This document shows positions 47,219 through 56,264 of a stretch of 64,000 nt of DNA, piece by piece; position 1 is the first letter of the stretch, and every line of letters begins with the position of its first letter. Source of the stretch: Deinococcus metalli (lineage in GTDB: Bacteria > Deinococcota > Deinococci > Deinococcales > Deinococcaceae); contig NZ_JACHFK010000004.1 of assembly GCF_014201805.1 (NCBI RefSeq), positions 306,056 to 370,055 on the forward strand, given 5' to 3'. Below the pieces are notes generated by a model. That model had not been told where the DNA came from and ran no database searches. It saw only the letters and a program-made list of their open reading frames with translations. The position numbers and the translations under genes are program-made.

Positions 47219-47995
47219 TCAGCGCGTGACGAAGAGGGGTGTCATGGCACGCTTGAGGGCCTGGGTGTTGATGGGCTGCGGGTACGGCGTCAGCACGAAG
47301 GTGTTGGGCAGGGCGGCGTCTGCGAAGGTGGACGTGGTGGTGCTCCCACTTGTGGTGATCGTCAGGTGGTGCAGGTTCCAGCCCTTGTGGTACTTGACCG
47401 TGCCCTTTGTACGGCGTGTGGCGGTGGTGCCGTTGCCCGGGTCGTACGTGCACGTCTGATCGACCGTGATCGTCGCGGGGCCGTTCGCGTAATCCAGCAC
47501 GAAGCTGTCCGTCAGGGTTGGCACGGCCGCGCCGACCGGGCGCAGCGAGAGGTACTGCTCACCCGTCGCGTCGCCCAGCAGCATCGTGTCGACACGGTCA
47601 ATGATCTTGAAGGTGGCCCTGTCATAGGCGTAGTTCAGCGTGCCCGTGCAGTTCGGGTCTGCTTCCGGCTCCGTCACGGACCTGAGCTGGGCGTCGAGCG
47701 CCGCCTGCGTAGTGGTCAGTGTGAAGCTGAGGTCCGCGCCCACGGTGGTGGAGGCCAGGGTCGCGATGGTCACTCCTGTCGTTTGATCGAAGACCGGACT
47801 GGTCAGCGTCAGTTTCTCGCCAGCGGCCTCAGCGTCGGTGAACGTCGTGGTGTCGCTCAGCCGGACGGTGCCACTCAGGCTCAGGGACAGCGGGTCACCC
47901 GTCTGGGCGGGGGGCTCGATGATCGGAGCGGCCTTGTCGAAGGCGCAGGAGGCGAGCAGGAGGGGGAGGGCCAGCAGGACGCTTGTTCTCATCAC
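47219..47995 (-). CDS. Hypothetical lipoprotein, 258 aa
   Basis: A signal peptide with lipobox, MMRTSVLLALPLLLASCAFD, cleaved before Cys17. The mature part is beta-rich (SLSLSGTVRLSDTTTFTDAE, TVGADLSFTLTTTQAAL, YLSLRPVGAAVPTLTDSFVL). No domain is recognised. Three or four cysteines, including CTYDPGNG, could form disulfides. It is probably an outer-surface or periplasmic lipid-anchored protein. Confidence 0.68.
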   Translation of the reverse strand: MMRTSVLLALPLLLASCAFDKAAPIIEPPAQTGDPLSLSLSGTVRLSDTTTFTDAEAAGEKLTLTSPVFDQTTGVTIATLASTTVGADLSFTLTTTQAALDAQLRSVTEPEADPNCTGTLNYAYDRATFKIIDRVDTMLLGDATGEQYLSLRPVGAAVPTLTDSFVLDYANGPATITVDQTCTYDPGNGTTATRRTKGTVKYHKGWNLHHLTITTSGSTTTSTFADAALPNTFVLTPYPQPINTQALKRAMTPLFVTR

Positions 47996-48272
47996 GTGCT
48001 CACGGTATCAGCGGCCAAGGGTGCCGGGCCGCTCAGATGCGTTCACAGCGGTGGGGGTGTTCAGACCGCGGCCGTTATCTCGTCTTGAACGCCGCGCGTG
48101 CACACCCGCGTGGCGGCCAGCCGCGGCCCCAGCACGGCCCTCGATCAACTCCGCGACTCTGTGAAGTCCCGAACCGGAAAGTTCAGAGAATTCAACATTG
48201 CTTTGAATGGCGATGCTGCCGGGTGGACCATCCGTATGCACTGAGTGACAGTTTGACGGCCTGTGCAGCGAA

Positions 48273-48902
48273 CTACGGCCACTCGACGGTGGCGGTGCCG
48301 TGGCCGACTCTCCGCCCGCCGCTGTAGGTGAGCGCGCGGCGCAGGGTGGCCTCCCACGTCATGCGCTGCAGAATGCCGACACCGCACAGGTACGCCACGC
48401 GGTCGAACCAGCTGCTCGCCCGCACGCGCGAGACCACCTCCAGGCGGTATCCGTGCGGGCGCGGGTGGGTGCGGACCTCGATCCACCCGGACTCGGAGTG
48501 CTGGCGCAGGGTCTGCATGCGGAAGGACGTGCCGTGCACCTCCACCACCTGCACCCGGGCGCGCCGCATCCCGAGCATCAGGATCGTGAACCGGTCGCCC
48601 ACCGGACCCGGCCCAGTCGCGGCCGGCCGCCGCCGGAACCACGCGAGCACCTTGGGCACCAGCTCCGGAAGGGCATCTAGAACATGCTGCACGGTCTGGG
48701 CGTCGGTGTGGACCGGCTGCGCGATGTCGATCCAGTACGTGCGCTGCGTGACAGGACCCACGCCGGCGGATTCGGTGCTGCGCGCCCAGCCGCGCCGCGG
48801 GAACCGCAGGAAATGGGTGCCGTACGCGGCGCCCAGTATGGGCAGGGTCAGCGTCCACCGACGGTGGGTGCGGCGTCCCCGCCGGACAGGGTGGGCAGAC
48901 AT
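48273..48902 (-). CDS. DUF1990-family protein
   Basis: A 209-aa protein starting at ATG 48902 (GGGAG just upstream). It begins MSAHPVRRGRRTHRRWTL. The DUF1990 pattern follows: YGTHFLRFPRRGWAR-type region, FTILMLGMRRARVQVVEVHG, QHSESGWIEVRTHPRPHGYR and WEATLRRALTYSGGRRVGHG. The function of DUF1990 is unknown; it folds like START/SRPBCC lipid- or ligand-binding proteins. An upstream extension to 49016 is not needed. Confidence 0.75.
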   Translation of the reverse strand: MSAHPVRRGRRTHRRWTLTLPILGAAYGTHFLRFPRRGWARSTESAGVGPVTQRTYWIDIAQPVHTDAQTVQHVLDALPELVPKVLAWFRRRPAATGPGPVGDRFTILMLGMRRARVQVVEVHGTSFRMQTLRQHSESGWIEVRTHPRPHGYRLEVVSRVRASSWFDRVAYLCGVGILQRMTWEATLRRALTYSGGRRVGHGTATVEWP

Positions 48903-49251
48903 GCTCCCAGTCTCGACAGGTGGATCGGCCGCGTCGTGAGGCCGCGGTAAACGGATGGGCGCCCATTTCCATCCCGCCATGAGAGGACAGGCAGCCCACC
49001 GCCATTGAGTCCTCACGGTGCAGCGCCGGCACCGGAATCTCGCGGACGATCTCGATGATGTCGCCGGTCCTGCCCGACTGCACCTGTACCGTCCCCACTC
49101 CGGTCGCCTCGGTGCTGTGTCATGCGTCCGGACGACCGTCTGTCAGGGGTCATGGAGTGGAGCTGGCCCGCGTCGCCACATCTGGCCCACGACATGAGGA
49201 TGCGGGGCCGCCCCGTGGTGGGACAGCCCCGCGCCTGTAGCGGCCGAATCC
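48903..49251. other. Intergenic region between DUF1990 and protease genes
   Basis: About 350 bases. A minus-strand frame starting near 49098 reads MGTVQVQSGRTGDIIEIVRE and might be a short peptide, but it has no stop before running into the DUF1990 gene in another frame, so I do not call it. A GC hairpin (49202-49232) follows the protease gene. Confidence 0.4.
49202..49232 (-). terminator. Possible hairpin after the protease gene
   Basis: GCGGGGC (49202-49208) can pair with GCCCCGC (49226-49232), 20 bases past the stop of the minus-strand protease gene. The 17-base loop and lack of T-run make it a weak candidate. Confidence 0.35.
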
Positions 49252-51900
49252 TTAGCCGATGTACGTGGAGTAGTACGTGCAGCGGCCCGTCCATACCGTC
49301 AGGGTCTTGCTGCGGGTGGGATCAGGGGCGTTGACGGTCACGGTGATCCGGCAGTTGTTGGTCACCTCGACCGCGTTCTTGTAGGGGTACAGCGGGAACT
49401 CGGCGCTGGCCGAACCGCGGGTCACGTACAGGGGGCGTTCGCCGGCGTTGTCCGTGACGTACAGCGTCCAGTCGTATTTCAGCGCCTCGCCCGAGGGGTT
49501 CTCGACCTGCACCTGGGCGGAGTACCGCTGCGGTTCGGGCAGGACCACGGTCTGCCGGCAGCCCTTCTCGCGCAGGTCGATGGTGGCGCCGCTGCCGACC
49601 GTGCGGTCGTAGCACAGCCGCAGGTTGGCGTTGAAGTCACGCGCGTAGACCCCGGACGACACGACGCGCGGATAGGGATTGACCGACGGCGGCAGCACGT
49701 TCAGGGTGAGTGTCCGCGAAGCGGTCTGGCCCTCGCTGTCCCGGGTGGACACCCGCACCTGACGGGAGCCGGTGGCGCCGAACTTCACCTTCACCGCGCA
49801 GCCGCTCGTGGCGGAGAGCGTGTCGGGCGCGTCCACGCTCCAGGTGGTGTTCGTGCACAGGCGGGTCACGTCGGCCTCGTTGGGGTCCACGATCTGGGCG
49901 ACGATGGGATAATCCTCACTCTGGTGCGGATCGCCAGAGAACGCGAGGGAAATGGTGGGCGCCGTGTTCACCACTGTCACGGTCATGGTGGCGCTGGCCT
50001 GACGCGTACCGTACCGGGCCACGAGGGTCAGGGTGCGCGTGCCGACGCTGCCGAAGCTGTACTTCAGGGTCGAGCCGAACAGCGCCGAGGAATCGGTGCT
50101 CCACGGGCCGGTGTAGACCGTGCCGTCCCTGTCCGAGGTCACCGTCAGCGTGACGCTCTTGGCGACAGCGTGCGTGATCTTGAAGGCGGAGGTCAGGTCC
50201 TTCTCGACGCGCAGGTCGGCCAGCACGCTCGGAGAACGGATCTCGATGCTGGGCGCTTCCGAGCCGCCTGGCGTGGCCTGCTCGCGGGTCCACGCGTCAC
50301 TGCGCCGCGTGTCGAAGTTCAGCACGCTCAGCGACGTGAAGCGCTGGCTGACGTAGTCGGCGGGCACATAGTAGTACCCGGCGTCGCCCGCGTTGCAGCC
50401 CCACGAGTTCTTGATGATGAAGTACCCGCCGCCGCCGATGTTGGGCGTGGTGCCGAAGGACGTGAGGTCGGCGTTGCTGAGGAAGCCCACGATCTGGACC
50501 GCGTGGCCGCCGTAGGAGCCGTCGACTTCCTTACCCTTGTCGTCGAGCTTGGTGGTCTTGTAGTTGCTGACCACGCCATTGTTCGTCACGTCGTCCATGA
50601 AGCCCTTGTAGACGGGGAAGCTGGCCATCAGCACGTGACCGCTCGACAGGTACTGGCGCAGCCGGGCGAGGTCGAAGGCGTTGCCGCTCTTCCAGACCTG
50701 GACCGTCTTCGAGGACGCCACACCGGGTCCGCCGAAGGTCACGCGGACGTAGCTGCACACCGTGAAGATGAAGGTCGAGCACACCCGGCGGCTCTCGTGC
50801 GCGGTGTCGGAGCACGTTCCGGTGTAGCCGCTGCAGGTGTTGGCGTACGAGCCGCTGTCACCGTCCTTGACCGAAGGCCGGCTGGTCGCGCCGTTGTACG
50901 TCCAGCTGCCCTCGGGCGGCATGGCCTGCCCCTTGTCCGCAGCGGTGTCCAGCGCCCGCTCGGACCAGTAGCCGTCGGAGTAGTCGTTCGCGTCCCAGTC
51001 CTGCTTGACCTTGTTCACCAGGAACTGTTCCGAGAGGTCGGCGGGGTTGTCGTTCTGCACCCGCTCGCGGCTCTCGAGCGCCCCGATGGCGGTAAACGCC
51101 CAGCACGTGCCGCGGCTGGCCTGATTTTTGACCGGACTGACGAAATTCTTGAGCGGGAACCAGTAGCGCTTCACGTAGTTCGTGGGCGTGCACGGGCCGT
51201 TGTTGTCGGTGCCGTTGCCCGGGGCGATGGCCTGCGGGCCCAGGCCCCCGCCCGGTTCCAGCCGCGCCGCCTTCAGGGCGGTGGGATGCGCCCCCAGCAG
51301 GGCTTCCAGGCTTTCCAGCGCCGCCTGCACCTCCGCGAGCGGAGCGCCCTGGAGGGTATCCGGGGCGGGCAGCTGCGCGGCCAGATCCGGGGCCAGCAGC
51401 GAGTAGCTCAGGCGGTAGTCGTCCAGGGCGTTCGCCACGCTCTGGGCACGGCGTTCGGTCTCGGCGACCTCGCGCAGCTGGGACCCCAGCCCGAACAGCA
51501 CGACCGTCTGACCGTCCGGCCGTTTCACCGGGCGGTCGCCCTCGAAGGCGGACGCGCCGGCCGCCTCCTGCAGCAGACTCTTCAGGGTGGGCGACGGATC
51601 GGTGACGCCCTGGAGAAATGAGCGGTCGGTCTGGAACTGCTGTTCGCGCGCCGCGCGCTGGGCCTCCAGGGTGGCCGAGCTGATCACCGCGAGTTCACCC
51701 GACCCCACGCGCTGGCGGAACTCGTCCGCGCTGACGACCTCGGCGTCGGAGGGCGCGGCGCCGCTCCACGCGTTGGCGTCTGTGAAGACGGTATCTGGGC
51801 CGGGCTTAGGACTGCCGCCTCCCCCACACGCGGCCAGCACCCCCAGGGTCAGGCTGGCCAGCGCCAGGCGCTGCAGCGCCCTCACGGCTGCCCCCGACAT
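49252..51900 (-). CDS. Papain-family (C1) cysteine protease lipoprotein with Ig-like domains
   Basis: An 882-aa exported lipoprotein; MSGAAVRALQRLALASLTLG then VLAACGGGG is a lipobox. Residues up to about 240 are a helical pro-region. The papain core follows: catalytic Cys in SRGTCWAFTAIG (near 265), catalytic His in GGHAVQIVG (near 465) and Asn in IIKNSWGCNAG (near 496). Beyond about 550 are two or three immunoglobulin-like repeats (VTLTVTSDRDGTVYTGPWST, SATMTVTVVNTAPTISLAFS, RTLTLNVLPPSVNPYPRVV) and a beta-rich end. The frame extends upstream to 52056, but the ATG at 51900 starts the signal peptide. Cell-surface C1 proteases of this size are uncommon in bacteria. Confidence 0.85.
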   Translation of the reverse strand: MSGAAVRALQRLALASLTLGVLAACGGGGSPKPGPDTVFTDANAWSGAAPSDAEVVSADEFRQRVGSGELAVISSATLEAQRAAREQQFQTDRSFLQGVTDPSPTLKSLLQEAAGASAFEGDRPVKRPDGQTVVLFGLGSQLREVAETERRAQSVANALDDYRLSYSLLAPDLAAQLPAPDTLQGAPLAEVQAALESLEALLGAHPTALKAARLEPGGGLGPQAIAPGNGTDNNGPCTPTNYVKRYWFPLKNFVSPVKNQASRGTCWAFTAIGALESRERVQNDNPADLSEQFLVNKVKQDWDANDYSDGYWSERALDTAADKGQAMPPEGSWTYNGATSRPSVKDGDSGSYANTCSGYTGTCSDTAHESRRVCSTFIFTVCSYVRVTFGGPGVASSKTVQVWKSGNAFDLARLRQYLSSGHVLMASFPVYKGFMDDVTNNGVVSNYKTTKLDDKGKEVDGSYGGHAVQIVGFLSNADLTSFGTTPNIGGGGYFIIKNSWGCNAGDAGYYYVPADYVSQRFTSLSVLNFDTRRSDAWTREQATPGGSEAPSIEIRSPSVLADLRVEKDLTSAFKITHAVAKSVTLTVTSDRDGTVYTGPWSTDSSALFGSTLKYSFGSVGTRTLTLVARYGTRQASATMTVTVVNTAPTISLAFSGDPHQSEDYPIVAQIVDPNEADVTRLCTNTTWSVDAPDTLSATSGCAVKVKFGATGSRQVRVSTRDSEGQTASRTLTLNVLPPSVNPYPRVVSSGVYARDFNANLRLCYDRTVGSGATIDLREKGCRQTVVLPEPQRYSAQVQVENPSGEALKYDWTLYVTDNAGERPLYVTRGSASAEFPLYPYKNAVEVTNNCRITVTVNAPDPTRSKTLTVWTGRCTYYSTYIG

Positions 51901-52155
51901 CCGTGACGTGCGGCGTGGCGGCCACCAGGCCCAGGTCGGTGTTCCGGCGCCCGCCCCATTCGGGCGCCGGTCCTGCGGCTTCCTCCTCCGTTCCTCATGC
52001 TCTTCCCCCCGCATCGCTCCAGGCCGCCCACGCTTGCGCGGAGCTGGCCGGCCCATGGCCCACGAACGACGATCCTCCGCCGGTCCGGGGGGCAGACGAA
52101 CCGCCCCCTGACCACATCAGTGTGCGGCGGGGGCGGTGAGGGCAGGATCAGGATT

Positions 52156-52171
52156 CGGCGGCAATCCGCCG
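52156..52171 (-). terminator. Hairpin after the GH3 gene
   Basis: CGGCGG and CCGCCG with a 4-base loop, 17 bases past the GH3 stop, at the end of the 61304-52189 operon. Confidence 0.45.
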
Positions 52172-52188
52172 CTGCGGGGCGCGTGCGG

Positions 52189-54321
52189 TCAGGGCAGCGG
52201 CCGCACCTCGAAAGTCGCCGTGAGACTCGCCCGGCTGTCGGCGCCCACCCAGATCTGGAAGGCGCCGGGCTCCAGCGTGAGGCGCCCGGAGTCGTCGTAG
52301 AAGCCGAGTTCCTGCGGCCCGAGGGTGAAGGTCACGTCCGCCGACGCGCCGGCAGGCAGAGCCACGCGCTCGAAGCCGCGCAGTTCCCGCACCGGCCGCG
52401 TGCGGCTGGAATGCACGTCACGCAGGTACAGCTGCGTCACCACCTCGCCCGCGCGCTCACCTGTGTTGGAGACCGTCACGCGGACCTGCACGTCCTCGCC
52501 GGCCCGGACGTGCGCGGCGCTCACGCGCAGGTCGGTGAACGTAAAGGGCGTGTAGCTCAGGCCGAAGCCGAAGGGGTACAGGGGCGCGTCGGGCTGGTCG
52601 CTGAGGCGGAACGCGCCGGGCCGCGTGGCGACCGGGCGGCCGGTGGGCTTGTGGTTGTAGTGCGCGGGACTCTGGCCGCCGTGGCGCGGCAGGGTGACGG
52701 GCAGATGCCCGCTGGGGTTCACGGCCCCGAACAGGATCTCGGCGACCGGCGTGCCCCCGCTGACACCCGGGTGCCACGCGAGCAGCAGCGCCGCAGACGC
52801 GCGGGCCGCGCGGGTGAGCACCAGCGGGCGCCCCGCGAAGACCACCGTCACGATGGGCACGTCCAGCTCCCGCAGCGCCTCGAGCTGTTCGAGCTGGCCG
52901 GCCGGCAGCTCCACACCCGCCACGCTGTGGTCCTCGCCGCTGCGGGTGGGGGTCTCGCCCAGCGCGACAATCAGCACGTCCGTACTCCGCGCCCAGTCCA
53001 TCGCCTCGTCGAGGTTGACGGTGTGCCACACCTCGCCCGGCCCGGCTAGTGCCCGCACGGCCTCCAGCAGGGTCGGTACCTCCGCGGCGTCGCCGTCGAG
53101 CGTCCACGTGCCGAACAGCTGGCCGCGCCACCCGGCCGCGGCGCCCACCACGCCGATCCGGAGCCCCGGCCGCAGCGGCAGCACGTCGTCGCGGTTCTGG
53201 AGCAGCACCACGCTGCGCCGGGCAAGGTCGGTGGTGACCGCCCGGTGGTCCGCGCGGCCGTGCACCCGCGGGGCCGCGCCCTCGTCGGCGTAGGGGTCGT
53301 CGAACAGGCCCAGTGCGTCCTTGAGCGCGAGCACCCGCCGCACCGCCGCGTCGACGCGGTCCAGGGGCACCGCGCCGGACGCCACCAGGGCCGGCAGACA
53401 CGCGCGGTAGGCGCCGCTCGCCATGTCGATGTCGTTGCCGGCCAGCAGGGCCAGCCGCGCCGCGTCGGCCTCGGTGGCGGCCACGCCGTGCTCCAGCAGT
53501 TCCAGCACAGCGCCCCAGTCGGTCACCAGCACGCCGGGAAAGCCCAGGGTGCCGCGCAGCACGTCCGTCAGCAGGCCGGGGTGCGCCGCGACCGGCACGC
53601 CGCCCACGTCGCAAAACGCGCTCATCACGCTCGCCACGCCCGCGTCCACGGCGGCGCGGAAGGGCGGCAGGTGCACGTTGTGCAGGGTGTGCGCCGTGAT
53701 CTCCAGCGTGTTGTAGTCGCGTCCGCCCTCCACCGCGCCGTAGCCGACGAAATGCTTGGCACACGCCGCCACCCGCTCCGGGTCGTTCAGGGCCGTGCCC
53801 TGGTACCCGCGCACCGCCGCCGCCGCCAGCCGCGCGCCGAGGTGCGGGTCCTCGCCGAAACTCTCGGCCACGCGGCCCCAGCGGGGATCGCGCGCGATGT
53901 CGAGCATCGGCGTGTACACCCACGTGATGCCGTCGGCCCGCGCCTCGCGCGCCGCGACGGCCGCGCAGGCCTCCACGTGCGCGGGCGAGAAGCTCGCCGC
54001 CTGCGCGAGCGGAATCGGCGCGACCGTGCGGTGGCCGTGGATCACGTCGCGCGCGAACAGCAGCGGAATGCCCAGGCGCGACTCCTGCACCGCGATCCGT
54101 TGCAGGGCGTTCAACTCGGCGGCGCGCACCCGCTCCTGCCGGTCGTTGCCGGCCGTGGCGCTGGTGGCGACGATGGCGCTGCCCAGCCGTCCCGCACGCA
54201 GGTCCGCGTGATCCGCGGCGCCCAGGCCGTGCGCCTGGTGGAGCTGCCCGACCTTCTCCTCCAGCGTCAGGCGCGCCAGCAGGGCCTCGACCCGTGGTGA
54301 CGGTGGGGCTGGGTCAGCCAC
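52189..54321 (-). CDS. GH3-family beta-glucosidase
   Basis: A 710-aa cytoplasmic enzyme with the GH3 plan. The barrel domain has RDVIHGHRTVAPIPLAQAAS, AKHFVGYGAVEGGRDYN (substrate-binding KH) and nucleophile Asp in GVLVTDWGAVLE (near 265). The second alpha/beta domain follows, then a fibronectin-type end (YPFGFGLSYTPFTF and EVVTQLYLRD). There is no signal peptide. It is the last gene of the second sugar operon and probably splits beta-glucosides, with the debranching-type enzyme, after import. Confidence 0.92.
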   Translation of the reverse strand: MADPAPPSPRVEALLARLTLEEKVGQLHQAHGLGAADHADLRAGRLGSAIVATSATAGNDRQERVRAAELNALQRIAVQESRLGIPLLFARDVIHGHRTVAPIPLAQAASFSPAHVEACAAVAAREARADGITWVYTPMLDIARDPRWGRVAESFGEDPHLGARLAAAAVRGYQGTALNDPERVAACAKHFVGYGAVEGGRDYNTLEITAHTLHNVHLPPFRAAVDAGVASVMSAFCDVGGVPVAAHPGLLTDVLRGTLGFPGVLVTDWGAVLELLEHGVAATEADAARLALLAGNDIDMASGAYRACLPALVASGAVPLDRVDAAVRRVLALKDALGLFDDPYADEGAAPRVHGRADHRAVTTDLARRSVVLLQNRDDVLPLRPGLRIGVVGAAAGWRGQLFGTWTLDGDAAEVPTLLEAVRALAGPGEVWHTVNLDEAMDWARSTDVLIVALGETPTRSGEDHSVAGVELPAGQLEQLEALRELDVPIVTVVFAGRPLVLTRAARASAALLLAWHPGVSGGTPVAEILFGAVNPSGHLPVTLPRHGGQSPAHYNHKPTGRPVATRPGAFRLSDQPDAPLYPFGFGLSYTPFTFTDLRVSAAHVRAGEDVQVRVTVSNTGERAGEVVTQLYLRDVHSSRTRPVRELRGFERVALPAGASADVTFTLGPQELGFYDDSGRLTLEPGAFQIWVGADSRASLTATFEVRPLP

Positions 54322-54332
54322 GCGGTCCGGTC

Positions 54333-56189
54333 CTACTCACCGGAGAGAGGCCGGTCGATCAGGTGGGCCAGCGCGAGGGGAATCGCGGCGTCCCAGCCCT
54401 GCGGGTGGCATGCGGCGGGGTACGGCACCGGCGGCCCGTCCTCACGGGTGAAGCCCGCGAACAGTTCGGGCAGCCGGGCATCCTGCGCCCAGCGCGCCGC
54501 GTCGTACAGGTCGCGCGAGACCCGGCGGGCCTCGGCCGTGAAGCCGTAGCGTTCCAGCCCCAGCGCGAACACGGCCGTGTCGTGCGGCCACACCGAGCCG
54601 TTGTGGTAGGAGACCGGGTTGTAGCGCACTTCATGGGTGCCCAGCGTGCGCAGGCCCCAGCCGCTGTACAGCTCCGGCCCCAGCGCGGTCTGCACCACCG
54701 CGCCGGCGTGCTCGGCGGGAATCACGCCGGTCCACAGGCTGTGCGCCGGGTTGCTGACGAGCACGCGCAGGGGCCGCTTGTCACCGTCCAGGGCGTGCGC
54801 GTAGTACCCGCGCTCCGGCCACCAGAAGGCCTCCTGTACCCGTGCCTGCACCCGCCGGGCACGCTGCTCGTACTCCGCGGCCTGCGCGTCGTCGCCGGTC
54901 AGGCGCGAGAGCTGCGCGCCGGCCAGATACGCCGCGTAGGCGTAGCCCTGCACCTCGATCACCGCGATGGCGCCCTCGGCGTCCGTGTCGTCGGCGCCGA
55001 AGGTGCTGTCGCCGCTGTCCTTCCACACCTGGTTGCGGATGCCCTGCGCGTGCGGCGTGTACTCGATCAGGCCGTCCTGGTCCGGGTCGCCGTCACCCAT
55101 CATCCACGCCAGCGCCGCGTGCCAGTGCGGGCGCAGTTCGGTGGCGAGTTCCGGGTGCGTGCGGGCCAGTTCGCCCACCAGCCACACGAACAGCGGCGTC
55201 GAGTCCGCGCTGCCGTAATACGGCTGGAACACCGTCTGGCCCAGCCGCGTCAGCTCGCCGGTGCGTTCCTCGTGCAGGATCTTGCCGGGTTCTTCGAGGG
55301 TGGCGGGGTCGTGCGTCACGCCCTGCCGCGCCGCGAGGTAACGCGCCACGCCCACCGCGATCTCCGGGAAGTGCGGCAGCACCAGGTGCGCGATGATCAG
55401 CGAGTCGCGGCCGAACGGCGCCACGAACCACGGCAGGCCAGCGGCCGGGAACGGCCCCTGGCGGGTGTGGAACAGCAGGCTGCGCAGGTCCTGCACGCTG
55501 CGGTCGAGCACGCGCTGGTCCGCAGCGTCCGGCAGGGTCACGGGCGCCACCCAGCGCGCGTAGTCGGCGCCCAGCGCGCCGGGATCGGGCGCCACCGGCG
55601 CTTCGTCCCCGTGGAGCGCATGCACGGTGACGGTCACCTCCAGCGTGGTGCCGCCGGGCTGGCCCTCGACCGTCCATTCCAGCCCCGAGCCGTCCCAGCG
55701 GCCCGGAGGCGTGCACGTCACGACGGTGGAGTTCTGCAGGCCGTCGCGGGCGGTGTAGGCGAAGGTCACGCCTGTCTCTGTCGGCTGGGCCGAGACCACG
55801 CGGCCCTCCAGGGCGGGCCAGCCGCGCACCTCGAACATGTCGACGAAGTCCGCGGCAAGGTCCAGGCGCAGGACGTGGCTCTCGGGCGAATACGTCCGGA
55901 CGACCACGCGGTCTTGCAGGCCGCCGCCGCTCACCGTCAGGTCGCGGGTCAGGCCGGTGTGCATGGTGTAGCCCAGATCGGCGTTGCCGGACTGCTCGCT
56001 CATCCAGAACGGCGCGCGCAGGTACTGCACCAGCGTCTGCGGCGTCTGGCCGTCGAGCTGCCAGCGGTACACCGAGAGGTGGCGGGTGTCGCGGCGGTAG
56101 AAGCCTGCCTCACCGCTGCTGACGGCGTAGCGGTCGTCACCGACCAGATAGAGTTCGTTTTCTTTGAGAACCGTGCGGGTGCTGAGCAT
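54333..56189 (-). CDS. Amylo-alpha-1,6-glucosidase / glycogen-debranching-like protein
   Basis: A 618-aa protein. Its N-terminal GDE-type domain starts LSTRTVLKENELYLVGDDRY and carries GFYRRDTRHLSVYRWQLDG. The (alpha/alpha)6 barrel includes WFVAPFGRDSLIIAHL (near 263) and VWKDSGDSTFGADD (near 400), with WPHDTAVFALGLERYGF near 530. The start at 56189 follows AGGA; 12 more residues are possible upstream. The family breaks alpha-1,6 or related glucosidic bonds. In an importer operon it probably processes the imported sugar. It lies 11 bases upstream of the GH3 gene. Confidence 0.85.
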   Translation of the reverse strand: MLSTRTVLKENELYLVGDDRYAVSSGEAGFYRRDTRHLSVYRWQLDGQTPQTLVQYLRAPFWMSEQSGNADLGYTMHTGLTRDLTVSGGGLQDRVVVRTYSPESHVLRLDLAADFVDMFEVRGWPALEGRVVSAQPTETGVTFAYTARDGLQNSTVVTCTPPGRWDGSGLEWTVEGQPGGTTLEVTVTVHALHGDEAPVAPDPGALGADYARWVAPVTLPDAADQRVLDRSVQDLRSLLFHTRQGPFPAAGLPWFVAPFGRDSLIIAHLVLPHFPEIAVGVARYLAARQGVTHDPATLEEPGKILHEERTGELTRLGQTVFQPYYGSADSTPLFVWLVGELARTHPELATELRPHWHAALAWMMGDGDPDQDGLIEYTPHAQGIRNQVWKDSGDSTFGADDTDAEGAIAVIEVQGYAYAAYLAGAQLSRLTGDDAQAAEYEQRARRVQARVQEAFWWPERGYYAHALDGDKRPLRVLVSNPAHSLWTGVIPAEHAGAVVQTALGPELYSGWGLRTLGTHEVRYNPVSYHNGSVWPHDTAVFALGLERYGFTAEARRVSRDLYDAARWAQDARLPELFAGFTREDGPPVPYPAACHPQGWDAAIPLALAHLIDRPLSGE

Positions 56190-56264
56190 GGGTGGATCCT
56201 TTATCAAGCGCCGGCGCCGGGCCACAGGGCGGCGCCGGTCAGGAGAGCAGGGAATGGAGGAGCG

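Noticed and set aside
48145..49098. Minus-strand frame of 317 codons across the DUF1990 gene
   Set aside because: Runs through the confident DUF1990 gene in another frame; only its first few residues look protein-like.
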